This document shows, one piece after another, positions 21,042 through 33,375 of a stretch of 64,000 bases of DNA. The notes under the pieces were generated by a model. The model ran no database searches, was not told where the DNA came from, and saw nothing but the letters and a program-made list of their open reading frames with translations. Location of the stretch: contig CM076995.1 in the NCBI GenBank assembly GCA_039090855.1, positions 120,478,270 through 120,542,269 of the forward strand. The letters are read 5' to 3'. This DNA is from Macrothele yani (lineage: Eukaryota; Arthropoda; Arachnida; Araneae; Macrothelidae). Every line of letters starts with the position of its first letter. The stretch's first letter is position 1. Position numbers and translations under genes: made by a program.

Positions 21042-21519
21042 GACATAACCTTTCATATAATAATGTATGGGATGACATTTATAGTGAACACTGAGTTGAT
21101 CTTACACTTCCCCCACTCTGTTGCTGAAATGAAGCTGTGGACTGGGGAATTGGTAGGTTTGGGTTTCTTCCCTTCAAATACAGCTGTTCTAGATGGATCT
21201 CCACAAGCAACTAGAATTGCTGCCATGAGTGTCCGGTCACTCGCAAGCTGCTGGTTTGGTGACTACTGACTACTGAACTAAAGAAAAGAAAATTTCTTTA
21301 ATACATATGCACTCCTTTTACAAATATGATTGATTACATGTGTTGGATCTTGTATACACTATTAAATATTTGCATAATTAATTAGATAAATTTTGCCTTG
21401 GGTGATAAATGTCCAAAAAAAAAAAAAAACTGCCTTGTAAAAATTGTATTACTGCTGTTGTTTTTATTGAAAACTTGTTGAAATTGTATGGTTTTTCCAC
21501 TTCCTGTTTTTCATTTCAG
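21042..21519. other. Intron remainder, no feature
   Basis: 478 bases of AT-rich intron with a short A run at 21416-21429 and the polypyrimidine tract before the 21520 acceptor. A + frame ORF running out of the RTE tail (to 21269) has no recognisable content. Confidence 0.6.
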
Positions 21520-21691
21520 GACTACCACTGGTGGTGGCGTTCATTTTTGACTAGTGGGTTCACCGGATTTTACCTCTTTGTATATTGCATTCATTATTTT
21601 GTTACAAAACTGAACATCACTGGAGTCACATCAACGTTTTTATACTTTGGATACACATTAATCATGGTGTTTTTGTTTTTCTTACTAACTG
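21520..21691 (+). CDS. TM9SF2: TM9SF2-like gene, penultimate coding exon
   Basis: 172 bases between TTTCAG (ending 21519) and the strong donor GTAAGT (21692). The frame opens DYHWWWRSFLTSGFTGFYLF, which follows CAE of the previous exon without a gap: CAED-YHW-WRSFLTSG is a hallmark of the nonaspanin family. It encodes two hydrophobic helices, about FTGFYLFVYCIHYFV and STFLYFGYTLIMVFLFFLL, linked by a KLNITGVT loop. It ends with the first base of a Gly codon (G|GA), in phase with the exon at 44846. The intron before it is about 15.2 kb and the one after about 23.2 kb. Confidence 0.96.
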
Positions 21692-22269
21692 GTAAGTTTA
21701 AAAACAACATTTTAGTAACCATACTCTCATAAAAGTTTACATTTCTATGCCTAATATATATGTATACACACACAAATATGTATATTAATGAAGTAGAATT
21801 TTGCAGTGTCAAAACCTGATAATTTGAATGTCATTATACAAAATGTGCAATCAGTGGGAGAAATGGCTAGGTTCCCACAACATGGTAAACACTAAGAGAC
21901 TTAAAAAATACTATTACATTTGACTTCTTTTTTTTTTTTCTTAAAATTTACACTACTCTCCAAAAACCATCCAGACCCTCTGTTATCATAATTCTGTGGA
22001 ACCTCTTTATCAGAGTTGTACTCATTGCTGCACATAGAGCTTAGTTAATGGCATTTTCAAGTGAGGTGTTACTTTTCAGTGTCGCATCTCAGGCTTGTTG
22101 ATTTGTAAAATTTCATAGTCTACACCATCAGAAGCTGACTGTCAGCAATGTGATTGGAAAATGGAAGCACGATTGTACCACCTCTGTTCAACTTTCTTGT
22201 AAAGATCACAGATGCCCATCCTACACATTACTAAAGAATGCTCAGAAGGGTGGTACGAGAGGATGCTGA
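21692..22269. other. Intron, no recognised feature
   Basis: AT-rich intron directly after the donor. Short (TA)n-type sequence near 21757 and a T run near 21931. No gene or repeat boundary supported. Confidence 0.5.
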
Positions 22270-23410
22270 TAAGTTCTCAGCCTCACCAAGAAAGAAATGG
22301 GCTAGAGCCTTGAAACTTGCAGACTATTCCACATATTCACCCCGAAGTTCATCACACTTGGCACAGCGTTTCTGGAGTTTCTTTAACCTTTCCAAAAAAA
22401 ATCTGAAGTCTGATCACTCAAATACTGCTCTGCTGCTGATATCACCTCCGAATCATTCAAAAAATGCTTCTCTTTCAAACTTTCTGTAAGGTTTGGGAAC
22501 AGGAAATAGTCTGATGGAGCAAGTTCTGGTGAGTAAGGTGGATGGTCTATGCACTTAAACCCCAGATTTCCCCTCAAAACATCCATTGTCTTGCCAGCCT
22601 TGTGAGCCGGCACATTGTCCTGCAAAAAAAGGACACCTTTCAGCATTTTTCCTCGCCTTTTTTTCCTTCAACGCCTTCTTTAATCAGCACAGCAAGTTGG
22701 AATAGTATTTAGCATTTATTGTTAGGCCCTTCAGGAGATAGGCAGTCAGTAAAACACCTTCCAAATTCCAAAAAAAAAAAACATTGCCATGACCTTTCCT
22801 GCAGACCTTTTTGTCTTGAATTTCTTTGGCCATAGAAAACCTGAGTGCCGCCACTGCATGGACTGTTGTTTCATCTCTGGATCCGTGATGTAATCAGGTT
22901 TCCTCAACAGTGACAAGTCGCTGCAGAAAATTACCACCAGATCGCTCAAAAAACTGTAAAACCGGTTTGGAAGCATCCACTTGTTTTTGTTTCTCATCGG
23001 CATTCAAACATTTGGGCACCCACTTCGCTGACATCTTCTGCATATCCAAGTGCTCATGAATTATGAACCCAACACATTCCCTGGATATCTCCAGTGTCTC
23101 AGCTATCGTTTTAGCCGAGAATTGCCGATTTGACAAAATCAAGTCATGAACGCGATCAACAATTTCGGTTGTTGTCACTGTTGAAGACCTCCCAGATCTT
23201 GCTGCATATTCGGTCTCATAGGCTCCACGCTGAAAGTTGGCACACCATTTCTTCACAGTGGAATATGACGGGCACCGGGCACTTACTTGTCACATAATGT
23301 TTGCGTTCATACACTTGTAGATTTCCTTTTTAGTTTTCTTCTGTAGGAACAGAAATTTCGTGACAGCCCAGAGTTCCACATTTGAAAATGCAACACTTTG
23401 CATTGACATG
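22270..23410 (-). pseudogene. Decayed mariner-like transposase
   Basis: Minus-strand mariner transposase in three frames. 23256-22894 is the DNA-binding half: KKWCANFQRGAYETEY, then SGRSSTVTTTEIVDRVHDLI and the MSAKWVPKCLNADEK block. 23003-22746 is the middle (MKQQSMQWRHSGF, SAGKVMA). 22646-22383 is the C-terminal core: LFLQDNVPAHKAGK, HPPYSPELAPSDYFLFPNL and the SDFFWKG end. The first catalytic position, usually TVDETW, reads TVEET, so Asp is replaced by Glu. The later Asp pair is about 35 residues apart, close to mariner DD34D. Frameshifts and the lost Asp make it dead. TIRs were not fixed, so the outer limits are approximate. Confidence 0.85.
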
Positions 23411-24629
23411 ATTCAGTTCAGGACATCAAATGTCCGCAAAAAAAAAAAAAAAAAAAAAAAAATGAGGTATTAGTGTGAAAATTGGCACTTTACAATACAA
23501 AAGAACACTTTCGAGCTGCAGTGACAAATAATGCTTCAATTACAGGAAGTGGGTTAGGCCAAAAACTTTTTAGCATCCCCTCGTAAGCAGTTTTGTTAGT
23601 CATCCCTGAAAAACAGCAACAAAGTGTTTCAGCCATTGATAGGGGTTGAGTACTGTATGAAACACAGTGTGTACAAACTCCACTGTACCTGTTTTTTATT
23701 ATGGGAGAGCACCAGAACATGTGCTCAACATCACAAACTACAATCAGATGTCTTGTATTGCATAATGCAAAGAATAATGTAATTGTTTCTTAGAGTGGTG
23801 GAAATCAATGTTGTACAGTGTCAAATAATGTTATTTTTTGTTGTGATCATATTAGGAATGCTGGTGTATCAAATGCCTGGAGTTCAGCTTCTGTAATGCA
23901 TTGTACCAATAATGAAGATCATAGGTGGGAGTGTTATTGCGTAGCGCTGTTTTCATTATAACCTTTGGTTATTGTGCTGAAAACCTTTAATTCTGAAGTC
24001 TGTGTACCTCAACAATTCCACAGGTCCCACAGTGTGACAGTTCTTTGCTACAGATTCATGCTTTTTTTCAGCTGGACAATGGTCTCTGCCATTTCATTGA
24101 TACTTTTGTAGAGTTGTTTATGGATCTAAATGCTGAGAAATTGTTTTTGACATGCAATGTCTGGTGTGCCCTGAACACTGCAGTTCACCTGTTTAATGAA
24201 CTTCTAGAGTGTCAGCTGAGGGCTAGATTAATAAGTCTCTCACTGGTAGCTGAACTGGTTACTGCATTTCAGGAGGAATGGATGGATGACTGTACCAGTT
24301 GCCCTTTATTATTCATTTGTGGCAACCAGTTGATGGGTTTGGGACGTGTCTTAGTAGCCAGATAGAGATCAAAAGCAGTGACGTGACATTGGTGTGACAC
24401 TGATGTGTTTCTGGATGCTTTTTAGAAGATAGTATCAGTACACTGAATGAATAAATACACAATGATAAGGATGCAATTATAGTGTTGTAATGTGTTTTTA
24501 GCATGTCTTTTGTAAAAAAAAAAAAAAAAAAAAATTGTGCTTTTGTTGTCACTTTGTCCATCTGTGGTCACCATGTCTCTATGTGAGAATGGTGATCCTT
24601 GCATTCCTTTTTTTTTTTTTTTTACACAG
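23411..24629. other. Intron, homopolymer runs only
   Basis: Contains A runs at about 23439-23461 and 24515-24533 and a T run at 24608-24623. A + strand ORF of 106 residues (24045-24365) shows no family resemblance and no splice context I can defend. Nothing else recognised. Confidence 0.5.
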
Positions 24630-26290
24630 TTTCGTCGCTAGAGAGTGTAAATGTATATGATATGAAATTCAAAATATATTTGCTTCTGAACATCTGATTG
24701 AAAAATTCTTTTACCTTTCAATGCCATTTATTATTGAAGACTATTTTAGGTACAGTCACTTTTTTAAGAGGAGAATTGCATTTCCCCCGATATCTCCGAT
24801 TCGAAAAGTCCGATTCGAAAAATTCTTCTTGCGACAGATACAGCTCCTAATGGGAAATCTTTTACATATAATTTCTAATTTTTGATGAAGAATGGTTTGA
24901 CCACCAGGGAGCTTAAATGTTAATTTCTGCTTCTGATGTATTTGCAGCAAAATATGAGCTTCTAAAAACTCAATTGAAAAAATTCTTTCGTGGACCAATA
25001 CCCCTCACCTCAAAAAACCTTTTCAGAATATTTTCTTTTTAAAATAATGTATGGTTTCTCCACCAGGCAGTGTAGATGTATAACTTCTTTTTGTCCATAT
25101 CTTTGCTTCTAAGAGTCTGATTTGAAAAACTCTTTGTTAAAGAGCATTTCCGGTGCAAAATGTTTCTCGTGTAAGTAATGTGTAGATTTTCCACTAGAGG
25201 GATACAGGTAAATTGCATTTTCCCCGAAATCTGTGCTTCTAAAACTATGATTTGAAAAATTCTTCCAGCATCGGATACAGCTCCGGATGTGAAATGTATT
25301 GCATATAATTTCTAAATTTTGATAAAAAATGGTTTGGTCACCAGATGCATAAGTGTTTATTTTTGCTTCTGATATATTTGCAGCAAAATCTGAGCTTCTG
25401 AGAACTCGACAGAAAAAATTCTTTCGTGGACCGACACTGCTCACCTCAAAAAACCTTTTCAGTATACTTTCTTAAAATAATGCACGGTTTTTCCGCTAGG
25501 AGGAATAGATGAATATTTTTGTCAATATCTCTGTTTCTAGGAGTCCGATTTGAAAAATTGTTTGTTAGAGAACATTTTTGGGGTGAAATGGTTCTCATAT
25601 AATTTCACATTTTTCTTAATGCACAAGTGTGCCACTAGAGGGCGTAAGTTCACGTTTTCGTTTGCAGCTATATCTGCGGGACTAAAACCTCGACTGAAGA
25701 AATCCTTTTTTGGTTTTCTAAGAATAAAGCATAATTTTGCCGCTATAGAAAAACAGATTAAACATGGCCGGGGCCATCATGTTTGATCTGTTTTTCTCAA
25801 TATATCTGCTTCTAAATGTGCAACTGAAAGAAAAATTTCAACACTGGATGCCATTTACGTCGTGGAACAATTTAAGTTTGTATTTGAGGAGTTTTTTAGT
25901 TCACAGTTGTGTCTCTAGATGGTATTTGATTACTTGTGTTTGCAGCTGTATCTCTGCTTCCAAAAAACCTATTGAGAAATTTCTTTTTACTGTATGCCAT
26001 TTGCTTCAATAGAGATGTTGAACATTATCCTTTTTAAATAATGCACAGATTTCCCATTAGGAAGCGTAAAGGTCAAAACCTTTTCCTCAAAATCTCTGCT
26101 TTTGGGAGACATATTTGAACAGTTTCTCCCTTAACATAACTTTTTCCATGAAAAATATTTATCACTGATTTTCAACTTTTCCGTTATGCAAAATTCTTCC
26201 GATAGAAGGCATACAGTTATGTCATGTTTCCTTCTGTATTTTCTCTTTTAACTGTTCGATTTGAAAATCTCTTTGTCACTGATACCTACC
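24630..26290. repeat. Diverged tandem array of ~144-base units with CTCF-like motifs
   Basis: Eleven or twelve units are recognisable by the landmark (A)TATCT-TGCTTCTAA, then about ten bases, then GATTTGAAAAATTCTT. It recurs near 24800, 24955, 25098, 25225, 25387, 25527, 25668, 25800, 25945, 26092 and 26238, spaced about 127-162. Units 24780-25110 and 25200-25480 resemble each other more than their neighbours, which suggests a higher-order period of about 430. Each unit also has a short CCACTAGAGGG-like block. The best, CCACTAGAGGGCG at 25632-25644, fits the published CTCF core CCASYAGRKGGCRS; another is at 25191-25203. No coding capacity. Confidence 0.75.
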
Positions 26291-26828
26291 TTCCTTCTGC
26301 TATAAGAAAATTTTGTGCACCATTTGTTAATCTTCATAACATACTTTTTAGCCTCTGCTGGAAGTAAGTAGCTGTTTCTATTTCTGGCTATTATATTGAC
26401 TGTAGAAATCTGGTTGATTTTTTTTTTAGGTGGTTCCATTGACAATGAATAACTTTGATAAATGTCATTCTTTTTGGAAAGGATTCAGAAGACTTGCTCA
26501 TTTACAACCAAAAATTCAGTGTCATCTTCCTTTTTTATTATATGAATGTAATATAAAATTATAAGATGCAGAACATTTTTTTCAGTTGCAGTGCATGGTG
26601 GATATTGAAACCGGTGGTCACTTAGTGAAATGGCCATCTAGCAGGCACAGTGAGAAGGTTTTATCTGTTTCTTGTAACCCTCCTCCCCAGTTCTCATTTC
26701 TGCTTCAATAGATTTATTGAGTTATCCAATCATTTTGTTTGGCATCATTCTTAACCTTATGTTCTCATAGTATTCATGGCAAGACGAAGAATAATTCCAT
26801 TGTTTTGTGCTTTTGCCCTAGTGACATA
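26291..26828. other. Intron, no recognised feature
   Basis: AT-rich sequence between the tandem array and the Tc1 element, ending in the target TA at 26827-26828. No supported feature. Confidence 0.5.
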
Positions 26829-27311
26829 CACTAGTTTCCATAAATTAAGGAGAAAAAATTGAAAAATCGTGGTAATGACGAAATATTATGAAATTTGGTG
26901 AAAACATGGTAATGACGAAAATTAATCGTGGTAAATACATGACGAAATATTATGAAATTTGGTGAAAACATGTATCATATTGTAAGGTAAACACCCTAAA
27001 ATATTTCATAAGAAGCACTGCATTCCAACAAAAATAACCACATACAGAACCGGGTAAAAAATAAGGTGTGTAAATGAAATAACCAAAGTACCACTTTATG
27101 AGGTCTGACCACCAGCAATGTTTTGTGCTGTTGATGATGGTGTGTAGGAGCTTATGACTATTGTTCGTGCAAAATTTGTCTAAGCCCCTCTAGGTCTTGC
27201 AGCGAAGGGGTTGATGGCAGCAGCACATCTCACTAGAGCATCCCAAACATGCTCAATTGGATAAAGGTCAGTAGACCTGGCTGGCCAATCCATGTGCACA
27301 AGGTATCCTCC

Positions 27312-27808
27312 TGTAAGAGACCTGTCCGACTTTCGGTCTCTTACTTGGTTTGATACGGACACACTTCTAAACATGTGTCCTTCATTCTTTGTAACTCGTG
27401 TATTTCCATAAGTTACAACTCATAAAAAAAAAAAAGCGAAACAGTCTTACGATAATATGGCTTTAATATAGAATTCACTTTTGACCGAAAACAATATCAC
27501 CATACATCTTATAGTTGACTTGCCGACCGCACTTCAGCACATGTGCGTCTCCATTCTCCGGGGTCTCACTCCCACTCCCCTACATGCGTCTTCCCCGTCC
27601 CGTGTCTCGCGTTAAACTCATCTTACAAGATGGCTTCTCCCAGCAAACCGGTCCTGCAGAGGGAGTGCCGCTTAAGCTCCTCAGGTATAGCGTCCACTGG
27701 AAGGGTGATCCGGAGTGACGTCGGCAAGTCTCCCCGCACCGCTGGCATTAACACATATCAAAAGATCAAAAGAAGAAAATAATCGCTGTGTTCTAATCAG
27801 TCCTTACA
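27312..27808 (-). repeat. 3' LTR of the LTR retrotransposon
   Basis: 497 bases. Starts TGTAAGAGACC on the plus strand and ends TCCTTACA. Same order of blocks as the other LTR. The T run before GCGAAAC appears on the plus strand as A(n) near 27425. Confidence 0.93.
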
Positions 27809-28188
27809 GCTCCCAGGCAACCAGACAAAAGATGCATTGGAATGCATCGTGAGTCATCCCATAATTAGGGAACTGTTGCAGTTCAGTTCGTTCATATATC
27901 CTGAGTACATGTACAGTTCATCAAGTATGCAAGAAAGCCCTCTTCACGTAGTACGCCTGCAAACACTGTGGAGAAAAGTCACTTCACACAGAAAAACATT
28001 GCACACCAGTATCACAACACAAATGTTTGTTTGCGAATTGAAGATGTTCACTATCGAACATATGATTTGTCTGCACGTCCTTGCCTGGAAATAACACACA
28101 TAGAGCAACAATCATAGTACCGTATTACGAGATTTCTGCATTACCCTAGCTGCGGTAAATTAATCCCTACGTAATGACGGTACCCCTG

Positions 28189-28953
28189 TTAATCTCTAAA
28201 GTTAACATCTCTACAACTACTATGTCTGCATAAGGGAGGAAGTTCGCTGATAAATATTTTTCTTTTATCCCTCTCGGGTGTTAATTGTCTTATGCGTTGA
28301 CCCGTATTACACAAATACCATTCATCTGAAATACTGAAAGGTATTTTAATATTTGCCTGATAATCTGAAAGAATATCCTTCTGATGAACCGAAGATCCTG
28401 GGAAATAAATACACTTCGATGACATACCTTGAATTAATCTACTTCTTGTAGACCCGTGAGTTACATTGCTAAGTAGTTTGGCAAATACCTGCAGATGTCT
28501 ATCCAAAATGTGCAAGCTATTAGTAATTGCATTAACATCATCCAAAGATATACCACCTTATTCTGGACTAGGTTTACCATTATTTGAAGCATTACTTTTC
28601 TTCCCTAATATCTGAACCTCACCACTCTTAGAATTCTCTGGACCTATATCCTGTCCCTCCAAGTAATCTCTGCAACTACTCTTACTCTGGGTGTTAACCC
28701 TGATTTTCTTATCACTTTGAACATCTGTCAATGTGCTTAATCCTCCATCGTGGTTTCTTAATCCTAGCTCAGTATCAACCATGATACTCCCTGTCTTCTC
28801 CTCATCCTCATTATCACCTTCCGGTGTGATAGTCATGTCATTAGCCCTGTGAGTATTTACCTCTACATTTACGGCTTCATGTGAAACCTCTTCGGGTGAG
28901 TTAACCTCTTGTATTTCTTTTACCTCAACTCCCTTATCTAACATTGCTTCCAC
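28189..28953 (-). pseudogene. Post-protease ORFs of the LTR element, function unknown
   Basis: Two ORFs in the same minus frame, 28953-28558 and 28545-28189, separated only by a stop at 28558-28560. The first is acidic and low-complexity (VKEIQEVNSPEEVSHEAVN, GDNEDEEKTG), like a linker downstream of protease. The second (HILDRHLQVFAKLL, SNVTHGSTRSR, DEWYLCNTGQRIRQL) matches nothing I know; there is no YxDD, HHCC or DDE motif. They join the protease frame by a shift near 29010. They could be what is left either side of a pol deletion, or a lineage-specific third ORF. 27809-28188 between the stop and the LTR is non-coding. Confidence 0.5.
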
Positions 28954-28999
28954 ATTCTTTAAAGGTAACTGATCATTATCTACATTAGCTCCCTTTTCT

Positions 29000-30205
29000 T
29001 CACAATTTACTCCAATCAGTGAGTGATCTGCTGCTTTTTGACCTTGATCGGACTACACTTTCTTCCTCATTCTCTCCTTCCCTTGCTAAATTACCCTCAG
29101 TTCCTGACACCTTTCTAACTTGACACTCACAAGATGCTTCATTAATTCCTTTTAAGGTGAGAAAATCATTTAAAGAAATTAATAATCCAATTGTCAGACT
29201 TGGTACTATCGCACACGTAATGTTGACAAAGTCCCGTTTCTCCGGATTTACCTTCCTCATTCCGTCGTCAATCATGCATAGACTCAATTCCTTTAGGTCA
29301 AATTGGCCTTTTCTCCCATCGAAACCTGTAAGAATTGCCTTTCCTTTCGATTTTACTTCTTCTTTTAGTGTTCCTTGTTTAACGCACATAAATTGCGCTC
29401 CGGTGTCAACCATTCCATTTACATACTGGCCTTCCCTATTTTTAATTTTTACACCTTCTCCAATTGGTATGGTGGCAACACTTACTGTTGTCTTTTCAAT
29501 ATGTCCGACTCTTCCAATATGCGCTGAGATGTCATTCGAGTCCTTCTTAATTTTCTCAACAAGTGTTCTATTAGTTTGCTGCGTATTTATGGACTGCTCC
29601 ACGACATCAGATTCCCGAGTGTCAGTGACTCGATTCACTCTATGATCATGTTTCTGATATCTCCTCCAATCTTTTGTATTAGCCTCAGTACTCTTCCGCA
29701 ATGACTTCTGGGGACAATTAATTCTAAAATGCCCCTTCAACCCACATTGAAAACATGTTCCAACTTTATCTGAACCTGGCGGTTTACTTATCGCCTTAGG
29801 CACCAGATTCGTATCTTTCATCCCATAGTTGCGCTCTGGCCTACTGCTTTCAAACGGATTCCTCGCGGAACCACTGCTCTAACCCTGTCTGGGTTTTTCT
29901 TCTTCCTTTCCTATTGTTCCTACGTGACTGGTAAACAAGTCGCATAGTTCTGCTAGATATTCTGCCTTTTCTAATTTACCCGTTGCTCCCCTCTGCAAGA
30001 TGTACGTTTTCGATTCTGTGGACAACAACGTTTTAAATTTGTCACATACAAATAAATTCAGCAGCTGATCAAATGTAGTGACCTCACTGCTATTGACATA
30101 GGTTAAATTTCTCTTCAACCTTCCTACTAATTGCATGTAACTTTCCCCATTTTTCTTGCCTATCTTATCAAACTGTTTTCTGTATAGCATCATCATCATT
30201 GTCAA
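29000..30205 (-). pseudogene. gag C-terminal part, CCHC zinc knuckle and aspartic protease
   Basis: Read leftwards, LYRKQFDKIGKKNGESYMQL (from about 30190) is the capsid C-terminal block seen in Ty3-type gags of arthropods. A stop at 29879-29881 is the only break before the same frame continues through 29821-29000. There a zinc knuckle C-x2-C-x4-H-x4-C lies at residues 23-36 of the 273-residue ORF (CFQCGLKGHFRINC), then a protease with the active-site triplet MVDTGAQ (Asp139-Thr140-Gly141). gag structures the particle and protease cleaves it. The gag reading frame is cut at about 30187 by RTE copy 3 and resumes at 33376. No frame shift lies between knuckle and protease. Confidence 0.82.
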
Positions 30206-33200
30206 CCATTATCAATCCACTGCTGGACGAAGGTCTCCCCAAGTTTCCTCCACAACGGTCTGTCTTGTGCCAGTCTCTTCCATGTCACTCCTGCATACTT
30301 TCGAATTTCATCCACCCATCTCCCATGTGGTCTTCTTCTGGGTCTTTTCCTGTCCCTTGGAATCCAATCTAAAATTTCGGCTGTCCATCGATGGTCTGTC
30401 CTTCTGGCAGTATGTCCAGCCCATTGCCATTTCAGGGATTTAACTCTGATCATGATGTCTTCCACTCTTGTAATTTTTCGGATCCACGAGTTCCTCTTCT
30501 TATTTCTCCTGGTTACACCAAGTATGCACCTCTCCATGCTTCTTTGAGTTGTCTGCAGCCTTTGTATGTCTCTTTTAGTTAAGGTCCACATCTCTGCACC
30601 ATGCGTAAGCACTGGAAGGATGCTTTGATCAAACACTTTTCTTTTAAGACATAATGGCATATTGCTCTTGAAAATTATGCTGTTTCTTCCAAAAGCTCTC
30701 CAGGCAAGTTTTGTACGCCGATTAAGTTCTTCATCAATGTGACCCTCACTTGATATCTGCTGTCCAAGATAAACGTACGTGTCTGTTATTTTCAGCTTTT
30801 CTCCATCAATCGATAAATCTTCATTTCTTGTAAAAGCATTGAACATCACTTTTGTCTTTTGAAAGTTCATTTTTAATCCCACTTCTTTACTCGTGTCAGC
30901 AAGTTCCTGGATCATACTCTGCAGCTCTGATGGAGTAGTTGCAAAAATGACTACGTCATCAGCAAAATGAAGGTGGGTTAGATAATCTCCATTAATCTTT
31001 ATCCCCTTGTTTTCCCAGCTCAGCGACTGAAAAACACCCTCCAATGTGGCATTAAAGAGCTTCGGAAATATGGTGTCACCTTGTCTCACTCTTTCCAATT
31101 TTTATGTGTGTTGTATTCTCAAACAGCCAAATCTTTGCACTTGCATTTTCATAGATGTTATTAATAATATTAATGTATGCATCTTCAATACCACAGGATT
31201 TCAGAGCCATTGTAACTGCTGATGGTTTCACCGAATCAAAGGCTTTTTCATAATCGATAAAAGCCATGCACAATGGAAGTTCATATTCCCTCGCTCTTTC
31301 AATTAGTTCTCTCAGTACGTGAATATGATCTATTGTGCTGTAGCCACTCCTGAATCCAGCTTGTTCTCTCGGTTGAGCCATGTCCAGTGTTACCTTCAAG
31401 CGGTGTGACAGAACTTTAGTGAAGATTTTATAAACCACTGATAGGAGGCTGATAGGTCTGTAGTTCCCGAGATCCTCAATGTCACCTTTTTTATGTAGCA
31501 GGATCATTGTAACGTTGTTCCAATCCTCAGGAATCTTCCCTTCATTAAGACATCGAGTGAAAATTTGGACGAGTACTGTTTCGATTTCTCCACTTGCTTC
31601 TTGTATGATGTCTACAGTAATTCCATCTTCTCCTGAAGCTTTTCCCCGCTTCATGTTCTTGATTGCATGTGCAACTTCTGCTGGGAGGACTGGAAGAACT
31701 CTGGTACTGGTACCTTTCACGATGTCTGGAGTACATGTATCATCCCTTTCATATAACTTGGAGTAGAAATCTTTCACTCTTGTCAAAATTTTGCCTCTAT
31801 TTCTTGTTACAGAACCATCTTCTTTTCTCAGTGCCATAATCTGTTTTCTTCCCTTACTGAGATGTCCCTTTGCTATCTTTATTTAGGCTTTGGTTGTTTT
31901 CAATTGCTTTCCTCACTAGTTCACAGTTGAATTTCCTTACGTCTTCAGTGATACTTTTTCTCACTGTCTTGCATAGCTCTATATATTCCACTTTGGAAGT
32001 CGCATGTTCTTTAGTTGTCCTCATCTCTCTTCTTTTTGCATCAACATTTTGGTTTTTCCTGATAATTTGTTCACATGCAACTTGTTCTTAGACCCAGCTA
32101 ATTTTGTTGCTGTTTCCATAAGAGCTTTGGTTACTTTTCTCTTAATTTCAGAAATATCCACTTCTTCCGATGTGAGGCCTTCAAAGCAGAGAATCTGTTC
32201 TTCAGTTCCAACTTGAAAGTATTATGGTGTTTTTTAAGGTTGGTTATGTCAATACATTTTGTTTGTCTTATGAGCTTGCCATGTTCAAGTTTAGTGTTGA
32301 GGTGCATCTTACATCTCACCAATCTATGGTCACTACCTGTGTTGAACTTGTTTAGCACACTGCAGTCTTCTATGACGAATTTTTTGTTACACATAATAAA
32401 ATCAATTTCACTTGTCGTTCCATTTGGATGTCTCCATGTCCATTTCCTGTGTGGCTTTTTCTTGAAAAAGGAGTTCAAGATGAAAAACCCTTCTGCCTCT
32501 GCAAACTCAATGAGAGTATTTCCAGGCTGGTTTCTGTTGCCGTGATCGAATTTGCCTACTGAAGTTTCATTCTGTTGCTGTTGCCCTATTTTTGCATTGA
32601 AATCTCCCATAATTATCTTCAAATGCTGCTTACCTTTATTATTTAGATGACGAATTTCCTCATAAAATTCTTCAATTTCTTCTTCAGGATGACTTGTGGT
32701 GGGTGCATAAGCTTGAATAATCTGGGCCTGGTATCTTCTCGAGAGTTGGATAACGAGTCGTGCAGCTCTGTCAGAGGAACTTTCAACTTCTACAACTTTA
32801 TCCTTCAGTTTCTTGTTTATTATAAATCCAACACCACTAGTTCTGCCAGTATCTGTCCCACGATAGTAGAAGAGATGTCCACTTTTTAGTTCAATGAGGT
32901 CTTCTCCTTTTCTCCTTACCTCACTTAGCCCGACGATGTCCCACTTGATCCTTTGTAGTTCCTCTTCCAATTCAAGAAGCCTTGAATCAGAAGATAGGGA
33001 GCGTCCATTATACGTAGCCAAGGTCAGCATCAGATGGCAGCCTAGTCCTGTCCTCCGGGGATTCTTAGCACCCTCTGCCTTCATGTCACACTGGCCATTC
33101 CAGCTGCCGGAGACTGAGGGCCAAGATTTTAGTTGTGGAGTCATTTTGGAGGGGTTTGGCCATAACTCAACACGCTGGCCAAGTGGGTTGGAGAGTGTGG

Positions 33201-33364
33201 GATAGCATTTCCTCTAATCCCGATGGTATAGTTATACCGCTATTGGCGGTCGTCAGAGCCCCTTTAGTGGGAACAGGATGCACCACGAGAAGGCGGGGTT
33301 GTCATTTGTCAAGGAGAGGCTGTGATGTTACGCATCACCTGACATTACATCCTTTTTTTTTTTT
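30187..33364 (-). mobile_element. RTE-like retrotransposon copy 3, frameshifted, inside the LTR element
   Basis: Minus-strand copy bounded by an 11-base duplication TTTTCTGTATA (30176-30186 and 33365-33375) and ending, in its own sense, with (GAT)n at the left. Endonuclease ORF 33144-32131 (GDFNAKIG, SDHRLV), middle ORF 31837-31076 (FIDYEKAFDS) and C-terminal ORF 31098-30202 (FADD) are in different frames. Breaks include a 2-base loss near 31089, a 4-base gain near 31880 and a small change near 32035. An N-terminal deletion removes VPGQGSG. It carries about 160-200 bases more 5' sequence than copy 2 (to 33352), preceded by a T run on the plus strand. Coding loss shows it is dead. Confidence 0.93.
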
Positions 33365-33375
33365 TTTTCTGTATA

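Noticed and set aside
24045..24365. 106-residue + strand ORF as a missing exon or small gene
   Set aside because: TM9SF2-like exons on either side join in phase without it and no homology is recognisable.
24630..26290. Possible CRISPR-like array
   Set aside because: Units are long, diverged throughout and have no short identical repeats with unique spacers; the genome is eukaryotic.
28189..28545. Envelope-like third ORF of a retrovirus-like element
   Set aside because: No signal peptide, membrane anchor or furin-like site is visible; left as unknown.
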